DNA of 64,000 nt from Lycium barbarum (taxonomy: Eukaryota > Streptophyta > Magnoliopsida > Solanales > Solanaceae): contig NC_083345.1 of the NCBI RefSeq assembly GCF_019175385.1, positions 123,941,657 to 124,005,656 on the forward strand, read 5' to 3'. Position 1 is the stretch's first letter. Every line of letters begins with the position of its first letter. The notes under the pieces were generated by a model. It was not told where the DNA came from and did not search any database. It worked only from the letters and a program-made list of their open reading frames with translations. A program made the position numbers and the translations under genes. Below are positions 21,759 to 33,555 of this stretch, in pieces.

Positions 21759-22886
21759 TTATACTAAAAGTGTGAAGACTCTAAGACAAAAGTTGAATTA
21801 CGAAAAAGCCCATCAAAAAATGATTTGCCTTATACCAAAAAAAAAGTGAAAATATTGTATAATGATAAATAATACTACTAGATAAAATTAAAGCACATTC
21901 ATAATATATTATGTATAGATGATGTACTTACTGACTTGCTTTTAATTTAAAATCAGTGATTAAAATCCCTGTGTAGCTCTTCAATTGGGAGTTACAATAT
22001 TGATGTTGAAACTGACCATGTATCTAGTTTTTCATTTATCTTATATCTAATAGCCTACAAAATCTCTAAAAGCAATTCATCAACTTTTCCTCTTCCCCGT
22101 GATAATTCTTCAATAGATATATTAATATCTATTTATGTGCGCTTACAATAATTTAGAAAACTGAAAAGACAATCTTCTCATATTCCAAGTTCCATCTATA
22201 TATACTTCCTTTCTTTCATTCATACGACAAGAATGCAAGAAATCTATATATTACGTGTGCTATTTGTAGGTTCCGTCGGATTGATTATATATAATTTTGT
22301 CTAATTCTGTAACCATGCATTCATCTTCATCTTAATCTTTTGTTTTTTTGTAACATGCAATGAATGTCAATGTGATACTAAATGGAATAGTGAAGAGTCC
22401 TCAAGCTCTCAGGAAAGATCCTCTTAAGAAGTCCCTTGTATTGTCTTCAAACAAGTCCTTTTTGTTTTTAATATTTTCCTTTTGTAATATTAAATTTAAT
22501 TTTTTGGTGTAACTTTTCATTTCGTCAATTTCCTTAGTAACGTTGATTAGTTATCCTTACTGTTTTCTGAAACTATTTGGGTTTCTATTACAGTTAGTTA
22601 TAAGTCTTTTACTTTGAAACTTGGAATAATATCAATCTTTTTTGACAATAATATTAATTGTTATAGTGGATTTCAAACAGTTGATGTTGATAATGTTTGT
22701 GAACCTTTTTCAGTTATATATTTGATTGTTAAACTGTACTTTTTACCTTGCACTAACCGTTCATCAATTTCAGCTTGTACTTTTCACTTTAATTTTTTTT
22801 GTTACTCATTACATTCCTGTTTTATTATGATTTACATCGCATGTACTGCTTAGGACACACGTTTAATGCACGCGTCCAGAGACTAG
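21759..22886 (+). mobile_element. Helitron-like element H2 (non-autonomous)
   Basis: Begins TTATACTAAAAGTGTGAAG immediately after the H1 end. Its first 60 bases resemble those of H1 and H3 (AAGTTGAATTACGAAAAAGCCC). It ends with a decayed hairpin (GGACACACGT...GCACGCGTCC) and CTAG at 22883-22886. The start lacks the canonical TC, so either two bases decayed or the boundary is off by a few bases. No recognised gene. Confidence 0.6.
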
Positions 22887-24994
22887 TACTATATTATAAG
22901 TGGGAAGCTCCAAAGTTAAAAGTTAGCTTACGAAAATGCCCTTCCCCCTATATAAAGCTTGTGTACAAAAATGTAAACTTACCTTCTAAAAAACAACATA
23001 AAAAACAAAGATATTTATAATAAATAGTAGTAACAGTTAATCACTATGACAATGTTGTTGAGTCTCTTCATTTTTTTAAATTTTGTGCTCTTTTACTACT
23101 TCATCGAGGAAGTGAGAAAGGGTACACCTACATTTATTATCTAATTAAACTAAAAAATGAATGCATATTTAATATACGTTTTCCCCTCTATTTCATATTC
23201 ATTGTTTTCCCTCATTTTATTCATGTATGTGCTATTGAAATAATGATGGGCAATTAAAGTTGCAATAAAAGGATTATCCATACTCTTCATCTTCACAACC
23301 AAGAGTTTATCACAATTTCATGCCTCAGTAACAATATGAATACACCCCAAATAGAACGGTTTATTTGAGCATAGGATCAGATATCCGAGAACTTCGCCAA
23401 TGCTTCAAGAGAGTCGTCTATCTTTTTCGTAGTTGCAATGAGTAACATAAGGTTTATGTAGTCTTTTATCTCTTTCACTTAGAAAAATCATGATCTTATA
23501 TGATTGGCTTTAAAATTACTGTAAAACATGAATCATTTGTCTCTTTCACTTTTTGAACTAATGGGTTTAAGTAATTTGCTTTAAATCTACTGTAATACAT
23601 GAATGGAGAGCATTTTCTTTCTAATATAGTTGTCTTGAATGTTGGCTTTTGTTGTGAATGATATTGGCACGAAGGGCATGTTTGGAGGTATTTTTATGAC
23701 GAATGGGCTTGGACCAGTTTTGGCAAAGCAGCGCAACATTGAATTAAGTGGCTCTGTTTGGAATCTGAGTTGATAAATAGCGATTTGTGGGAGAAAAATA
23801 AGTTATGCCTATTATTTAGTCAAGAATTTGTTTCTCCTCTCCTCGCCTCTGGAGTATTTGTATTCTCCATCTCTCTATTATCCTCTGTTAGTATTTCACT
23901 GTTATATTTCTACTGCATTGGTTTAATCGTGCAAGCTTCCATTGTAATAGTTAGTTTAAGTTTTCAATCAAAGGAATTAGTTCCTTCTTGTTGTGCATTT
24001 AAGCTTTTGTTCACCTTTGATATGCGTATGTAATAATATCTTACATGTCGAAAAAACTCTTCTCTTGATTAAGAGAAAAAAAAAATATAATAAAACAATT
24101 GCAAAACAAAGTTATATGCCATATGAGAGAGCTTATATCATAAAGCATATTCAAACAAATTAAATCTGGACTTGTACAATGTACATCATGCTATAAAAAT
24201 TGTACCTTAGAAAACGTGGAAGTATAAAAACATTAGTTGAATTCAGACCAAGCTGGACGCTTACTTGACCATGTTTCGTCACCAGTGATTTTAAAGTGCA
24301 ATTTTGATTTGACGACCTAAATTAAGCCTTTAACATCAATGTACAAAAATATAAATTTATCTATTGTGTTTAACATTTAAAGTTTGCACGAGCAATTTCA
24401 AAGAACTTATTTGGGTGTTCATATCTAATATCTTCACATTTTTAAAAAGTCTATTCATAAAATTTCATTACATATATTATAACTTCCAAAATTAGGGTCA
24501 CCTCTCAGCACTTTAAGCTTAGTACTTTTTTCCTTTTATTTTTAATTTTTTTTTGTTAAATCAATCCACTAGGCAGTGCCTAGGGCTAATTTTTATTAAT
24601 CAATAAAAGCAAACCTCAAAGAGAAGAGTACAAACAAGGGGGACTATGCCTTACCTTACTAATCCTAATGAGGTAATGAACCTCTACTAATTAACAAACA
24701 TGAAGAAAATAAGAGCTAGAGAAAACTAGGTATTCTCTGATCATCACAAAGTTTATAATGCACTCTATGATGATATTGCGAATGAGGATGCTTAAGAAAT
24801 GCAAAAATAAAAAAACTAAGAATAAAGTTGAGTTACCAACCTCAAACTTTATTTTATATATGTATGACCTAAAAAAGATAGCTCGCCCGTCTAAAGTAAC
24901 TTTATTTTTAATTTATACTACATTTAATGGTTTTTTTTTAAAATTATACCAATTAACATGGTATTCACGTGCAACGCACATGAACAAAAACTAG
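22887..24994 (+). mobile_element. Helitron-like element H3 (non-autonomous)
   Basis: Begins TACTATATTATAAGTGGGAA directly after the H2 end and ends with a hairpin TTCACGTGC-AAC-GCACATGAA (one mismatch, 24964-24984), then CTAG at 24991. Short ORFs (for example 91 codons at 23758-24033) have no recognisable domain. A sentence-like stretch at 23640-23770 could be a captured exon, but I cannot name it. Confidence 0.65.
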
Positions 24995-25940
24995 TTATTA
25001 AAATACACCAGTACAGTAACGAGTGCATGGAGCATGACTCTAAATAACAATCATCATGTACTTTAAATAACAATCATCATATACTATATTTGAGCTACTA
25101 ATATAGTTGTCTTTGGTGCATGAAGGAGGTGATATTCGACAGTTATTGGCAGGGTGCCTAAAATGTAAAAGTATACTTGACCAAATCATTGTGAAGTGTG
25201 AACATTCCAACAACCATGCATAAACAATACAAAAAGTATATACAAAACAAAGTGGCGTATAAATAGTACATGAAATGAAAAACAATGATCACTAAACTGA
25301 TAATTCAAAGAGAAAACAAATTTGTTATTATAGATTATAAACTACACTGATAGCCAGAGCTAGGTGGAGTCATGTGTGAAATGGAATAAATAAATGAGAG
25401 AGGTATTATGTATGAAATGGAAATGGAATAAATAAATGAAAGAGGTATTATGTGTGAAATGAAATAAGTTTAAATGAAGTAGCAAGAGTGAAAACTTGAA
25501 ATCATAACATTTCGGTAGAAAATAGAATTTGTAAAGTATCTAACAGGATAACTAGATTGAATATAGCATGTCGTCCTACCTATTTGTGTCGATTTACGTG
25601 CCACATTTGCCGCATCACTTTACCATCTATGCTGCTTAACTTAAGAGTATTTTAGTCCGAAGTTTTTCCACTAAACTTAAAAAGGTCATATTCGCACATA
25701 AATATAAAATACAAGGATAAAATTTAAATACAAAAGCAAAAGTACTATACCATTCGTGCAAATCACCCTAGGATATTGACCCTAGAGCTAGGTTCATGGA
25801 AGACGTATTTTACTAATTAGATGGACACTTAATTAAGTAACTAACATGTTGCTATTTGCTTGAAAATTAGAAAGACTTTAGTATTTAATGTCAATACCGA
25901 CAGATTCACATGGTACATTAGTATAAAGGAAGTTAAAAGT
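24995..25940. other. Intergenic DNA shared with the copy 3 downstream flank
   Basis: 25020-25320 aligns with 31170-31450 (for example 'gatattcgacagttattggcagggtgcc'); 25450-25800 aligns with 15190-15500. No gene. Confidence 0.6.
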
Positions 25941-26227
25941 AGGCATAATACATAAACATGTCCTCAAACTTGGCCTCAGCTGGCAAATATATCCTCCAAC
26001 TTTGAGTGTGCACTAGTAGACACCTCAACTTGTCTTCACTTTGTCAGTTGAATACTCCAACTTACAAAATAATCATCTAGATACCTCCAAAATTTATTGT
26101 CACATCAGTGCTACGTCAACATTTGTGTTTACGTGTTTAACTTTATACAAGTTGAGGTGCTTACTTGTACACACCCAAAATTGGAAGGTATACTTTCCAG
26201 CTAAGGCTAAGTTAATGTATTGTGCCA
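25941..26227. mobile_element. MITE, 'GGCATAATAC' family, copy A
   Basis: About 287 bp with terminal inverted repeats starting AGGCATAATACATAAA and ending in a decayed 'taatgtattgtgcc'. The inside is the same foldback text as 30372-30654 and 30680-30988. Superfamily is uncertain (PIF/Harbinger-like by TIR). Confidence 0.7.
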
Positions 26228-26387
26228 AATAAAAATAAATACATCTTTCAAGAATTGCTTTCCTGACACCATATTTATTGACACTTTTGTCAAGCATCAA
26301 CCTCCTTTGTAGGGAAACAGGAAAGTGAATTCCTATTTTTTTTTTTTTTTAAAAAAGAAGAAGTATTAGTAGGCCACTCGATGAACT

Positions 26388-26630
26388 ATTAAGGTGTGTG
26401 GTTAGATGATTGTGTTCTTTCCACTCTTACCAGAGGCCTCAATTTGACCTCTGGAAATGACGAATTTCTTTGTAGGGAATGTTTTACCTCTCTTAATAGT
26501 TTATCTGTACGAATGTTGAGTAGTCGAGGGAACCCTGGGAAGGGACAACTTCTTGGTAGAGTGCTTTATTTAGAGGTAAAATTCACAAATAACTACTTTT
26601 CAACTTCTGTAATTGAACATGGAGTTTCAC
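26388..26630 (+). mobile_element. Old SINE-like remnant upstream of copy 3
   Basis: Same layout as 15828: 'gtgtggttagatgattg', then 'gaggcctcaatttgacctc' and 'gtagggaatgttttacctctctt'. Confidence 0.45.
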
Positions 26631-27294
26631 TTGCAGAATTTGAAACTCCATGTCAGTGGCTATTTTTCAAAGATAGGACCGAAAAGTGACTAGTGAACGC
26701 TATTTTTATGTGCTTTATGCCCTAAGTGACCTCTTAATGGGCAGAATATGTTCATTCATCCTGATAACCTACTAAAAGAATCAATAAATTTTCAACCCCT
26801 CTTAGAATCATCACACCTGAAAGACGTACTAAATTCCTCTCCTCCCTCTGCTTGACAATGCAACTCCCGTGCTCATTGGCAGTTATAGAAAAAATCCACC
26901 CCTATTTTTCTCTTTAAATTCATCTCAATCTCGTAGATGTCCTAATTTTAATATATGATCCGTTGTTGATTTCACCACGATCGACTAGGTGAAAGGGTTC
27001 TAAAAAGTTTATTTTTTCATACAGCCAACATGGTTATAGTACTTATATTGTGTCAGTCATGCACGTCAAACCAGTGAATTTTAGAGACCAAAACACTAGA
27101 GCAAACAAAATCAAAATAAGCCATTTGAAGGAAGTATTTAATTCTTGAAACTTTAAAAATATTTTCTTGAACTTTACTCCGCCCAAGCTCTTTAAACATA
27201 TACAAGTTAACACATTGCTTTTGTAAGAAATCTATACCGCAATTATCTCTTGTAGTAAACTTCACACATCTCTTTCTTTCCTTTTTTATTTTTA

Positions 27295-27298
<4 letters not shown>

Positions 27299-27335
<37 letters not shown>

Positions 27336-27336
27336 T
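27299..27336. repeat. (TTA)n microsatellite
   Basis: About 12 TTA units. Confidence 0.95.
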
Positions 27337-27783
27337 TAAGTTTCAACGTCTTGATCACTGCTAATCGAGAAGAAAATCAACTTAACGAAACTCTTTTTCC
27401 AAAACTCTCTTTTCAACTTAACTAAAAATACCATCCATCACAATGTCAACGCCAATGTTGTTAAAATTGCAAACTTACAACTACTATATATGTTTCCATT
27501 CCAATATGGTGTCGACTATATGAACACTCACCGTCTATTTCATATATGTTGTTCCATTTAAGCTCATCTAAGTCCAATACCAAATTTAAATTTTGTAGTT
27601 TTTCAAGTGGAAATTTGGTCATAATTAAGAACAAGCTTTGACATGTGGTCATTCACATCTCTTTCATTATTGTATTTTGAACAAGAGGGGTGCTTTTGAT
27701 TAAACAATTCAAAGATTAACATGGCGAGTTTACCGGGTCTTGCACAAGATTAGCAATCAAACTAAATTTTAGGGCCAGAACAC

Positions 27784-27791
27784 TATATATA
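27784..27791 (+). promoter_or_regulatory. TATA box of P69-like copy 3
   Basis: TATATATA exactly 100 bp upstream of the ATG, as in copy 2. Confidence 0.75.
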
Positions 27792-27883
27792 CTAGTAGTT
27801 CAAATAATGCAAAAAGTATCAAACTCTACTTTCCAAAGTACATCATTAGTTCAAACTTCGTTTCTCATAACCCATTTGCAGCC

Positions 27884-30136
27884 ATGAAAATCTTGAAAAT
27901 CCTTTTGGTTATTTTATCTATACTTTGCTGTTTTTCATGGCCTAGTATGCAGAGCGATATGGAGACATACATAGTTCAAGTCGAATCTCCAGAAACCCAA
28001 ATTTCCACTCAATCATCAAGAATGAATTTGGAGAGCTGGTATAGTTCTTTCTTGCCAAAGACCATAGCAACCGCTGGCTCACATGAAGAGCCACGGTTGA
28101 TATATTCATATCACAATGTGATGACAGGCTTTGCAGCAAGATTATCAGCAGAACAAGTGAAAGAAATGGAGAAGACACAAGGGTTTATATCGGCAAGGCC
28201 ACAAAGGATGTTGCCTTTGCACACAACACATACTCCAAGTTTTCTTGGATTGCAACAGAACGTGGGCTTATGGAGGGATTCCAACTATGGGAAAGGTGTG
28301 ATCATTGGAGTCTTGGACTCTGGGATTTTTCCTGACCATCCTTCATTTAGCGACAAAGGGATGCCTCCTCCTCCTGCTAAATGGAAGGGCGGGTGTGAAG
28401 GGAACTTCGTTACAAAGTGCAACAACAAGCTCATTGGTGCGAGGACCTTCACAAGACACAGTTATAATTACTCGCCATTAGATGATGATGGACATGGTAC
28501 ACATACTGCCAGCACGGCTGCTGGAAGTTTTGTGGAAGGTGCCAATGTGAATGGGAATGCTAATGGCACTGCAGTTGGGATTGCCCCTCTTTCGCACCTG
28601 GCTATTTATAAGGTCTGCGATTCGTTTGGTTGCTTTGACAGCGATATTCTTGCCGCCATTGAAGCAGCTATTGATGATGGAGTAGATATCTTATCCCTTT
28701 CCCTCGGTGCAGGTAGTATGCCATTCTATGTTGATCCAGTTGCACTCGGTGCGTATAGTGCAACACAGAGAGGCATTCTTGTAAGTTGCTCTGCCCAGAA
28801 CGAGGGTCCATTAGCTAGCACCTTATCAAATGAAGCTCCATGGATACTGACAGTAGGTGCAAGCACTATTGACAGGAAACTTAAGGCCACTATTGAACTC
28901 GGAAACAACAAAAAAATCGAGGGTGAATCAGCATTTCATCCAGAGGGTCATGATTCAACATTTTTCCCTTTATTTGATCCTATCCGGAATGCAGTCGAAT
29001 ACGACAGCATTTATTGTGGACCAGGTACACTATTTTACCCTGAAATTAAAGGCAAAATAGTTTTATGCTTAGCAGGTGGTGGTTATTCCGGGATTGAAAA
29101 AGGACAAGCTGTAAAAGAAGCCGGAGGTGTTGGCATGATCATATACAATGGGCCAGATGATGGCGTCACTAAGAATGCCGATGCTCACGTCCTTCCGGCT
29201 TTGGTAATTACTTATCAAGACGCAATGAATATTTTTGCCTACATGAACTCAACATCAAAACCAGTTGCAAGACTTTCATTCCAAGGAACAATAATCGGAG
29301 ATAAAAATGCTCCGGTGGTTGCTTCATTTTCTTCTCGCGGACCAAGCTTTGCCAGTCCTGGAATCTTGAAACCTGATATTATTGGTCCTGGTGTTAACAT
29401 TCTTGCTGCTTGGCCTACTGCTTGGCCTACCTATATTGAAGACAGAAGAAAAACAAAATACCCCTTCAATATTGCATCAGGCACCTCTATGTCTTGTGCT
29501 CATCTCAGTGGAGTAGCAGCATTGCTGAAAAGCGCACACCCCACTTGGTCCCCTGCAGCTATTAAATCAGCAATCATGACAACTGCTAATACAGTAAACC
29601 TTGCCAACAATACCATCTTAGATGAAAGGCTCCTTCCAGCTAGCATTTTCGCGGTTGGTGCTGGACATGTCAATCCATCAAGAGCTAATGATCCAGGACT
29701 AGTTTACGATACACAATTAGAGGACTATTTGCCTTATCTCTGTGGTTTGAATTATACAAATGGACAGGTAAGAGACGTTCTACGACGTAGCGTGGATTGC
29801 GAACAAGTGAAAAGTGTTCCAGAAGCACAACTAAATTACCCTTCATTCTCCGTTAGACTTGGAAGAAGGGCTCAAACATATACAAGAACGGTGACCAATG
29901 TTGGGGAGGCTAAATCATCTTACAGTTTAGAAATAGGTTCACCACCAGGAGTTGGAGTACTTGTTAAGCCCTCTACTCTAAAGTTCTCGAAGTTGAACCA
30001 AAAAAAGAAATATCGAGTGACCTTTTCAAGAACAGCCAATAGTTCAACTAGTGGTGAAGTTCAAGGATTCTTGAAATGGACTAATAATAGGCACTCTGTA
30101 AGAAGTCCAATTGCAATTGTGCTAGATACTGCCTGA
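27884..30136 (+). CDS. P69-like subtilisin-like serine protease, copy 3
   Basis: 750 aa, single exon, intact. Domain order equals copy 2: signal peptide (MKILKILLVILSILCCF), I9 prodomain, Asp145, His204, oxyanion Asn306 (SAQNEGP), PA domain, Ser535 (SGTSMSCAH), fibronectin-like tail ending IAIVLDTA. By eye it differs from copy 2 at about 39 positions (near 95% identity) plus two insertions: two residues in the loop before the catalytic His (HSYNYSPL) and a four-residue AWPT duplication before the Ser motif. A secreted apoplastic protease of the P69 group is the likely product, sharing promoter sequence with copy 2. Which of the two is expressed cannot be told from sequence. Confidence 0.96.
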   Translation: MKILKILLVILSILCCFSWPSMQSDMETYIVQVESPETQISTQSSRMNLESWYSSFLPKTIATAGSHEEPRLIYSYHNVMTGFAARLSAEQVKEMEKTQGFISARPQRMLPLHTTHTPSFLGLQQNVGLWRDSNYGKGVIIGVLDSGIFPDHPSFSDKGMPPPPAKWKGGCEGNFVTKCNNKLIGARTFTRHSYNYSPLDDDGHGTHTASTAAGSFVEGANVNGNANGTAVGIAPLSHLAIYKVCDSFGCFDSDILAAIEAAIDDGVDILSLSLGAGSMPFYVDPVALGAYSATQRGILVSCSAQNEGPLASTLSNEAPWILTVGASTIDRKLKATIELGNNKKIEGESAFHPEGHDSTFFPLFDPIRNAVEYDSIYCGPGTLFYPEIKGKIVLCLAGGGYSGIEKGQAVKEAGGVGMIIYNGPDDGVTKNADAHVLPALVITYQDAMNIFAYMNSTSKPVARLSFQGTIIGDKNAPVVASFSSRGPSFASPGILKPDIIGPGVNILAAWPTAWPTYIEDRRKTKYPFNIASGTSMSCAHLSGVAALLKSAHPTWSPAAIKSAIMTTANTVNLANNTILDERLLPASIFAVGAGHVNPSRANDPGLVYDTQLEDYLPYLCGLNYTNGQVRDVLRRSVDCEQVKSVPEAQLNYPSFSVRLGRRAQTYTRTVTNVGEAKSSYSLEIGSPPGVGVLVKPSTLKFSKLNQKKKYRVTFSRTANSSTSGEVQGFLKWTNNRHSVRSPIAIVLDTA

Positions 30137-30209
30137 CTGGATTTCTAGCTTTCTTTTTCCTTGTAAGTGATCATTGTTACAATGTAAAACAAGCCAATAT
30201 AATGGTTTC

Positions 30210-30227
30210 AATAAATCGTTGAATAAA
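30210..30227 (+). terminator. Poly(A) signals of copy 3
   Basis: Two AATAAA hexamers (30210 and 30222), in a 3' flank shared with the other copies. Confidence 0.55.
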
Positions 30228-30371
30228 TGCCAAAAGTATTCACATTCTATTTGGCCAGAGAAATACAAGATGTGTTTGCAGTTATCACCAACTTAGCGAG
30301 ACTAATTCTTTTGCCGTTATTTTTTTAATATAAAGTGTTAGTTATTAGCTGAGCTTATTCTGATGAGAATA

Positions 30372-30654
30372 GATTCAAACTTGACCTCATCTGGCAAGTA
30401 TGCCCTCCAACTTTGGGTGTGCACAAGTAGGCACCTCAACTTGCTAACACTTTGTCAGTTGAACACTCCAACTTACAAAATGAGGATCTAGCTAGACAGC
30501 TCAAAATTTATGTGCCACATCATTGCCACGTCAGCATATGTGTTTACATGTTCAATCTTATACAAAGTTGAGGCGCCTGCTTGTCCACGCCCAAAGTTGG
30601 AGCGCATACTTGCTAGCTGAGGCCAAATTTGAGGGCATATTTATGTATTATGCC
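30372..30654. mobile_element. MITE, 'GGCATAATAC' family, copy B (left end lost)
   Basis: Internal text matches copies A and C ('ctccaactttgggtgtgcacaag'); it ends 'tatttatgtattatgcc'. The left TIR is degenerate. Confidence 0.65.
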
Positions 30655-30679
30655 TGGATTTATGGGACTAATGATTACT

Positions 30680-30988
30680 AGGCATAATACATAAATAGAC
30701 CCTTAAACTTGGCTTCAGCTGGCATGTATGCCCTTTAATTTTGGGTGTGCACAAGTAGGCATCTCAACTTGTATAAAGTTGAACAAGTAAACACAAATGC
30801 TGACATGGCATTGATGTGGCACTGACGTGGCCCTCCAATATTTATGTACCACGTAAGTGCCATGTCATCATTTGTGTTTACTTGTTCAACTTTATACAAG
30901 TTGAGGTGCCTACTTGTGCACACCCAAAGTTGAAGGTCATACATGCCAGCTGAAGCCAAATTTAAGGGCCTATTTATGTATTATGCCT
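30680..30988. mobile_element. MITE, 'GGCATAATAC' family, copy C (perfect ends)
   Basis: About 309 bp with perfect 19-bp ends, AGGCATAATACATAAATAG, and the exact reverse complement at 30970-30988. Inverted similarity continues inward for over 100 bp, so the whole element is a foldback. Exact target duplication is ambiguous. Confidence 0.85.
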
Positions 30989-31849
30989 TATAAATAATGT
31001 TTTTTTATCTCCGTAGTTTAAGGTTTTTAAAGATGCAATTCATGTAAATTCAATATTATTATGGTATTAGTAATAAAGGTAGAGGTTTCGAGGTATTTTA
31101 CTATCATTAAAGTACTAGCACAAGGTTAACATGTACAACTCATTTCTTAAGTTCATTATCAAAAACACCACTAATGAGTACATGGAGCATGATCTAAATA
31201 ACAATCATCATATAAGTATATTCGAGCTGCTAATATAGTTGTCTTTTGTGCATGATGAGGTGATATTCGACAGTTATTGGCAGGGTGCCAAAAATGTAAA
31301 AGTATACTTGACCAAGTCACTGTGAAGTGTGAACATTCCAACAACCATGCATTAACAATACAAAAAGTATATAAAAAGCTAAGTGGCTTATAAATAGTAC
31401 ATGAATGATAAACAATGATCAGTAAACTGATAATTAAAAGAAAAAAATGGTTGTTAGTTGGGCTCAAATATGCCTTCGAACTATCGAGAATAGCTCATTT
31501 ATGCCACTCGTGGATAGTTGGGCTCATTTATGCCATCACTGTGACGAAATGACTCATCTATGCCACTTACTGTTAACAACTCAAATGATTCTCCGATGAT
31601 ACAATGGGCTACATCGGCTGCAAACTAGATGTGTGGGTTGTTTATTCGAGTTATTTCCCCTTTAAGATACCAGATTTTATACGTGGCCTCCAACTAGAGG
31701 TCTACGTTGCCAACTTAAACCAACCCAAATTAAATTCCAAATAAATTAAAACCCGACCCGCCCAGAACCCTTTTAACTCAAATCCCTATTCTTATTGTCC
31801 AAATCCATATTTTTCTATCACAACTAAACAGCATACTACATAAAAACAT
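30989..31849. other. Intergenic DNA with a decayed 'ctcatttatgcc' repeat
   Basis: 30990-31450 is duplicated flank (compare 19800-19980 and 25000-25320). 31450-31800 has repeated 'gctcatttatgcc' phrases typical of a dispersed Solanaceae repeat. No gene. Confidence 0.5.
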
Positions 31850-32210
31850 GGGCAAAGGTGAAAATATACCCCTCTGTTACTTCTCGAAAATTTTGCGTGT
31901 CGGTCGGGTCGTAAGTAAGCTAACGCAAGCTCGGAGAGGGTATGAAACCCTTATAAGGTTAAGGAATACTTTAAAAAGCACTAAGCAACTGTCTAAAGGT
32001 TTCGGAATCAAGTGGAATGAAGGAAATAAGTTTGTTAAAATTTTGGAAAAAACTTGGCGGGATTTTGGACAAAAAATTTGGTCTAACTCGAGAGAGGCAT
32101 ATCTCCTAGAATATGAGGAGTTACGGAACCCATAACCTATGTAAATTGAAGTTCAGGAAGTCTCCTTTCCAATGTAACTGAAAGATTGCAAATCTGTGAT
32201 ATGAGGCCAA

Positions 32211-32310
32211 CTATACGGCCGGTATAATATTATACGACCGAGTTATACGAACCATATTTTTTTATACGACCAACTTATACAAACCATATAATATTATACG
32301 GACCATATAA
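32211..32310. repeat. Cluster of AT-rich palindromes in the solo LTR
   Basis: GTATAATATTATAC (32222-32235) and TATAATATTATA (32287-32298) with repeated 'ttatacgacc' words between them. Confidence 0.7.
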
Positions 32311-33390
32311 GTCAATGTCGGTGGAAATTTCCAGAATTTAAGTATGATGACCCCCCTTCATATCAATCATTTTAAACACACTCCCAAGTCCTAGAGAGCT
32401 CTAGAAACCTCTCCAAAACATATTCAAACATATTTCCAAGCCTAACCAAAGATCAAAGTGAAGATTAAAGTAGTTAGGGTTCCAAGTAAGGTCTACCCTT
32501 GTCTCCTCTTCTTGAAGATGTTTGGGTGAGCATTTTTATGGTGGAGTAACCATGGAATTGAAGTGTTCTCGAATTTCGAGGTAAGATTTCATCTTAGTTT
32601 CATGTTTATGAATTTGTTTGGTAATTATGTTAAGATTTGAGGAGAAGAAATTGGAGGAAAAGTTCAAATATGCATTTGATGATATTTTGAGTTGTAAATT
32701 AACTTGAGCTATAATTACTAGCATGTTTTGAGCATAATCTTGTTATGAGGATAATAATGGTGTTTTATTGTGGTTTTGGGAGTTGTTTTGAGGATTGGAG
32801 GAAGTAGATGATATAGGGGAAATGCTGCCCGAATTCTTGTAACCCGAATTATTCTTCGATATACAACTTATCTAGGTTGATGTATGAACATGATGGAAAT
32901 ATGATTAAGGATATATTTTTCAATATAGGTTCAGATAAAGGGCAAGCATCGGAATAAATGATCCTTTTGAGTGGTGGCTTGATGAATAAGGTATGTAAGG
33001 TGTTCATTTCCCTATTTCTTTGGCACGAATCCAACTAGAACATGAACATGAGGGTTTCATAACAAATTCACTCCATTCCTATGCTATGTATTTCAATCTT
33101 AATGCCTTAATTATTTGATTGATTCTTGAAATATTATCATGTTTTTCATCATTAAGTTATTTCTTTGGATCAATACGGATTCCGTAATTTATTCGGAGGT
33201 TACCGACCTTATGTCACTCCGAAAGGCCCGAAGTCAGTTTATTGACTCCTTATGCATTGTATATATATTGCACTATTTTACTACACCGCGCCGCGCTATA
33301 GTCGTCCGCGCAGGCACGTAGATGTGCACACCACTGCAGTGGGCAGGTTATGATGTTACCCCGGACGCAGGATAATGACGATATGATGAT

Positions 33391-33555
33391 AACACCGAGC
33401 CTTAATGGCCAGGCAGAATACTATATATAACACTGAGCCTTAATAGCCGGGCAGATACTGTATATATATAACACCGAGCCTTAATGGCCGGGATGATAAT
33501 ATATATATATATATAACACCAAGCCTTAATGGCCGGGCAGGATACTATATAGATG
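33391..33555. repeat. Four tandem 38-44 bp repeats in the solo LTR
   Basis: 'aacaccgagccttaatggcc' starts at 33391, 33429, 33471 and 33515, each followed by a gggcag and (AT)n tail of variable length. Confidence 0.9.

Larger units (their letters stand above)
26228..27783. other. 5' flank of P69-like copy 3
   Basis: Non-coding and alignable with 15700-17220. It contains the third SINE-like remnant at about 26388-26630, and a (TTA)n run at 27299-27336 absent from the other copies. Confidence 0.6.
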
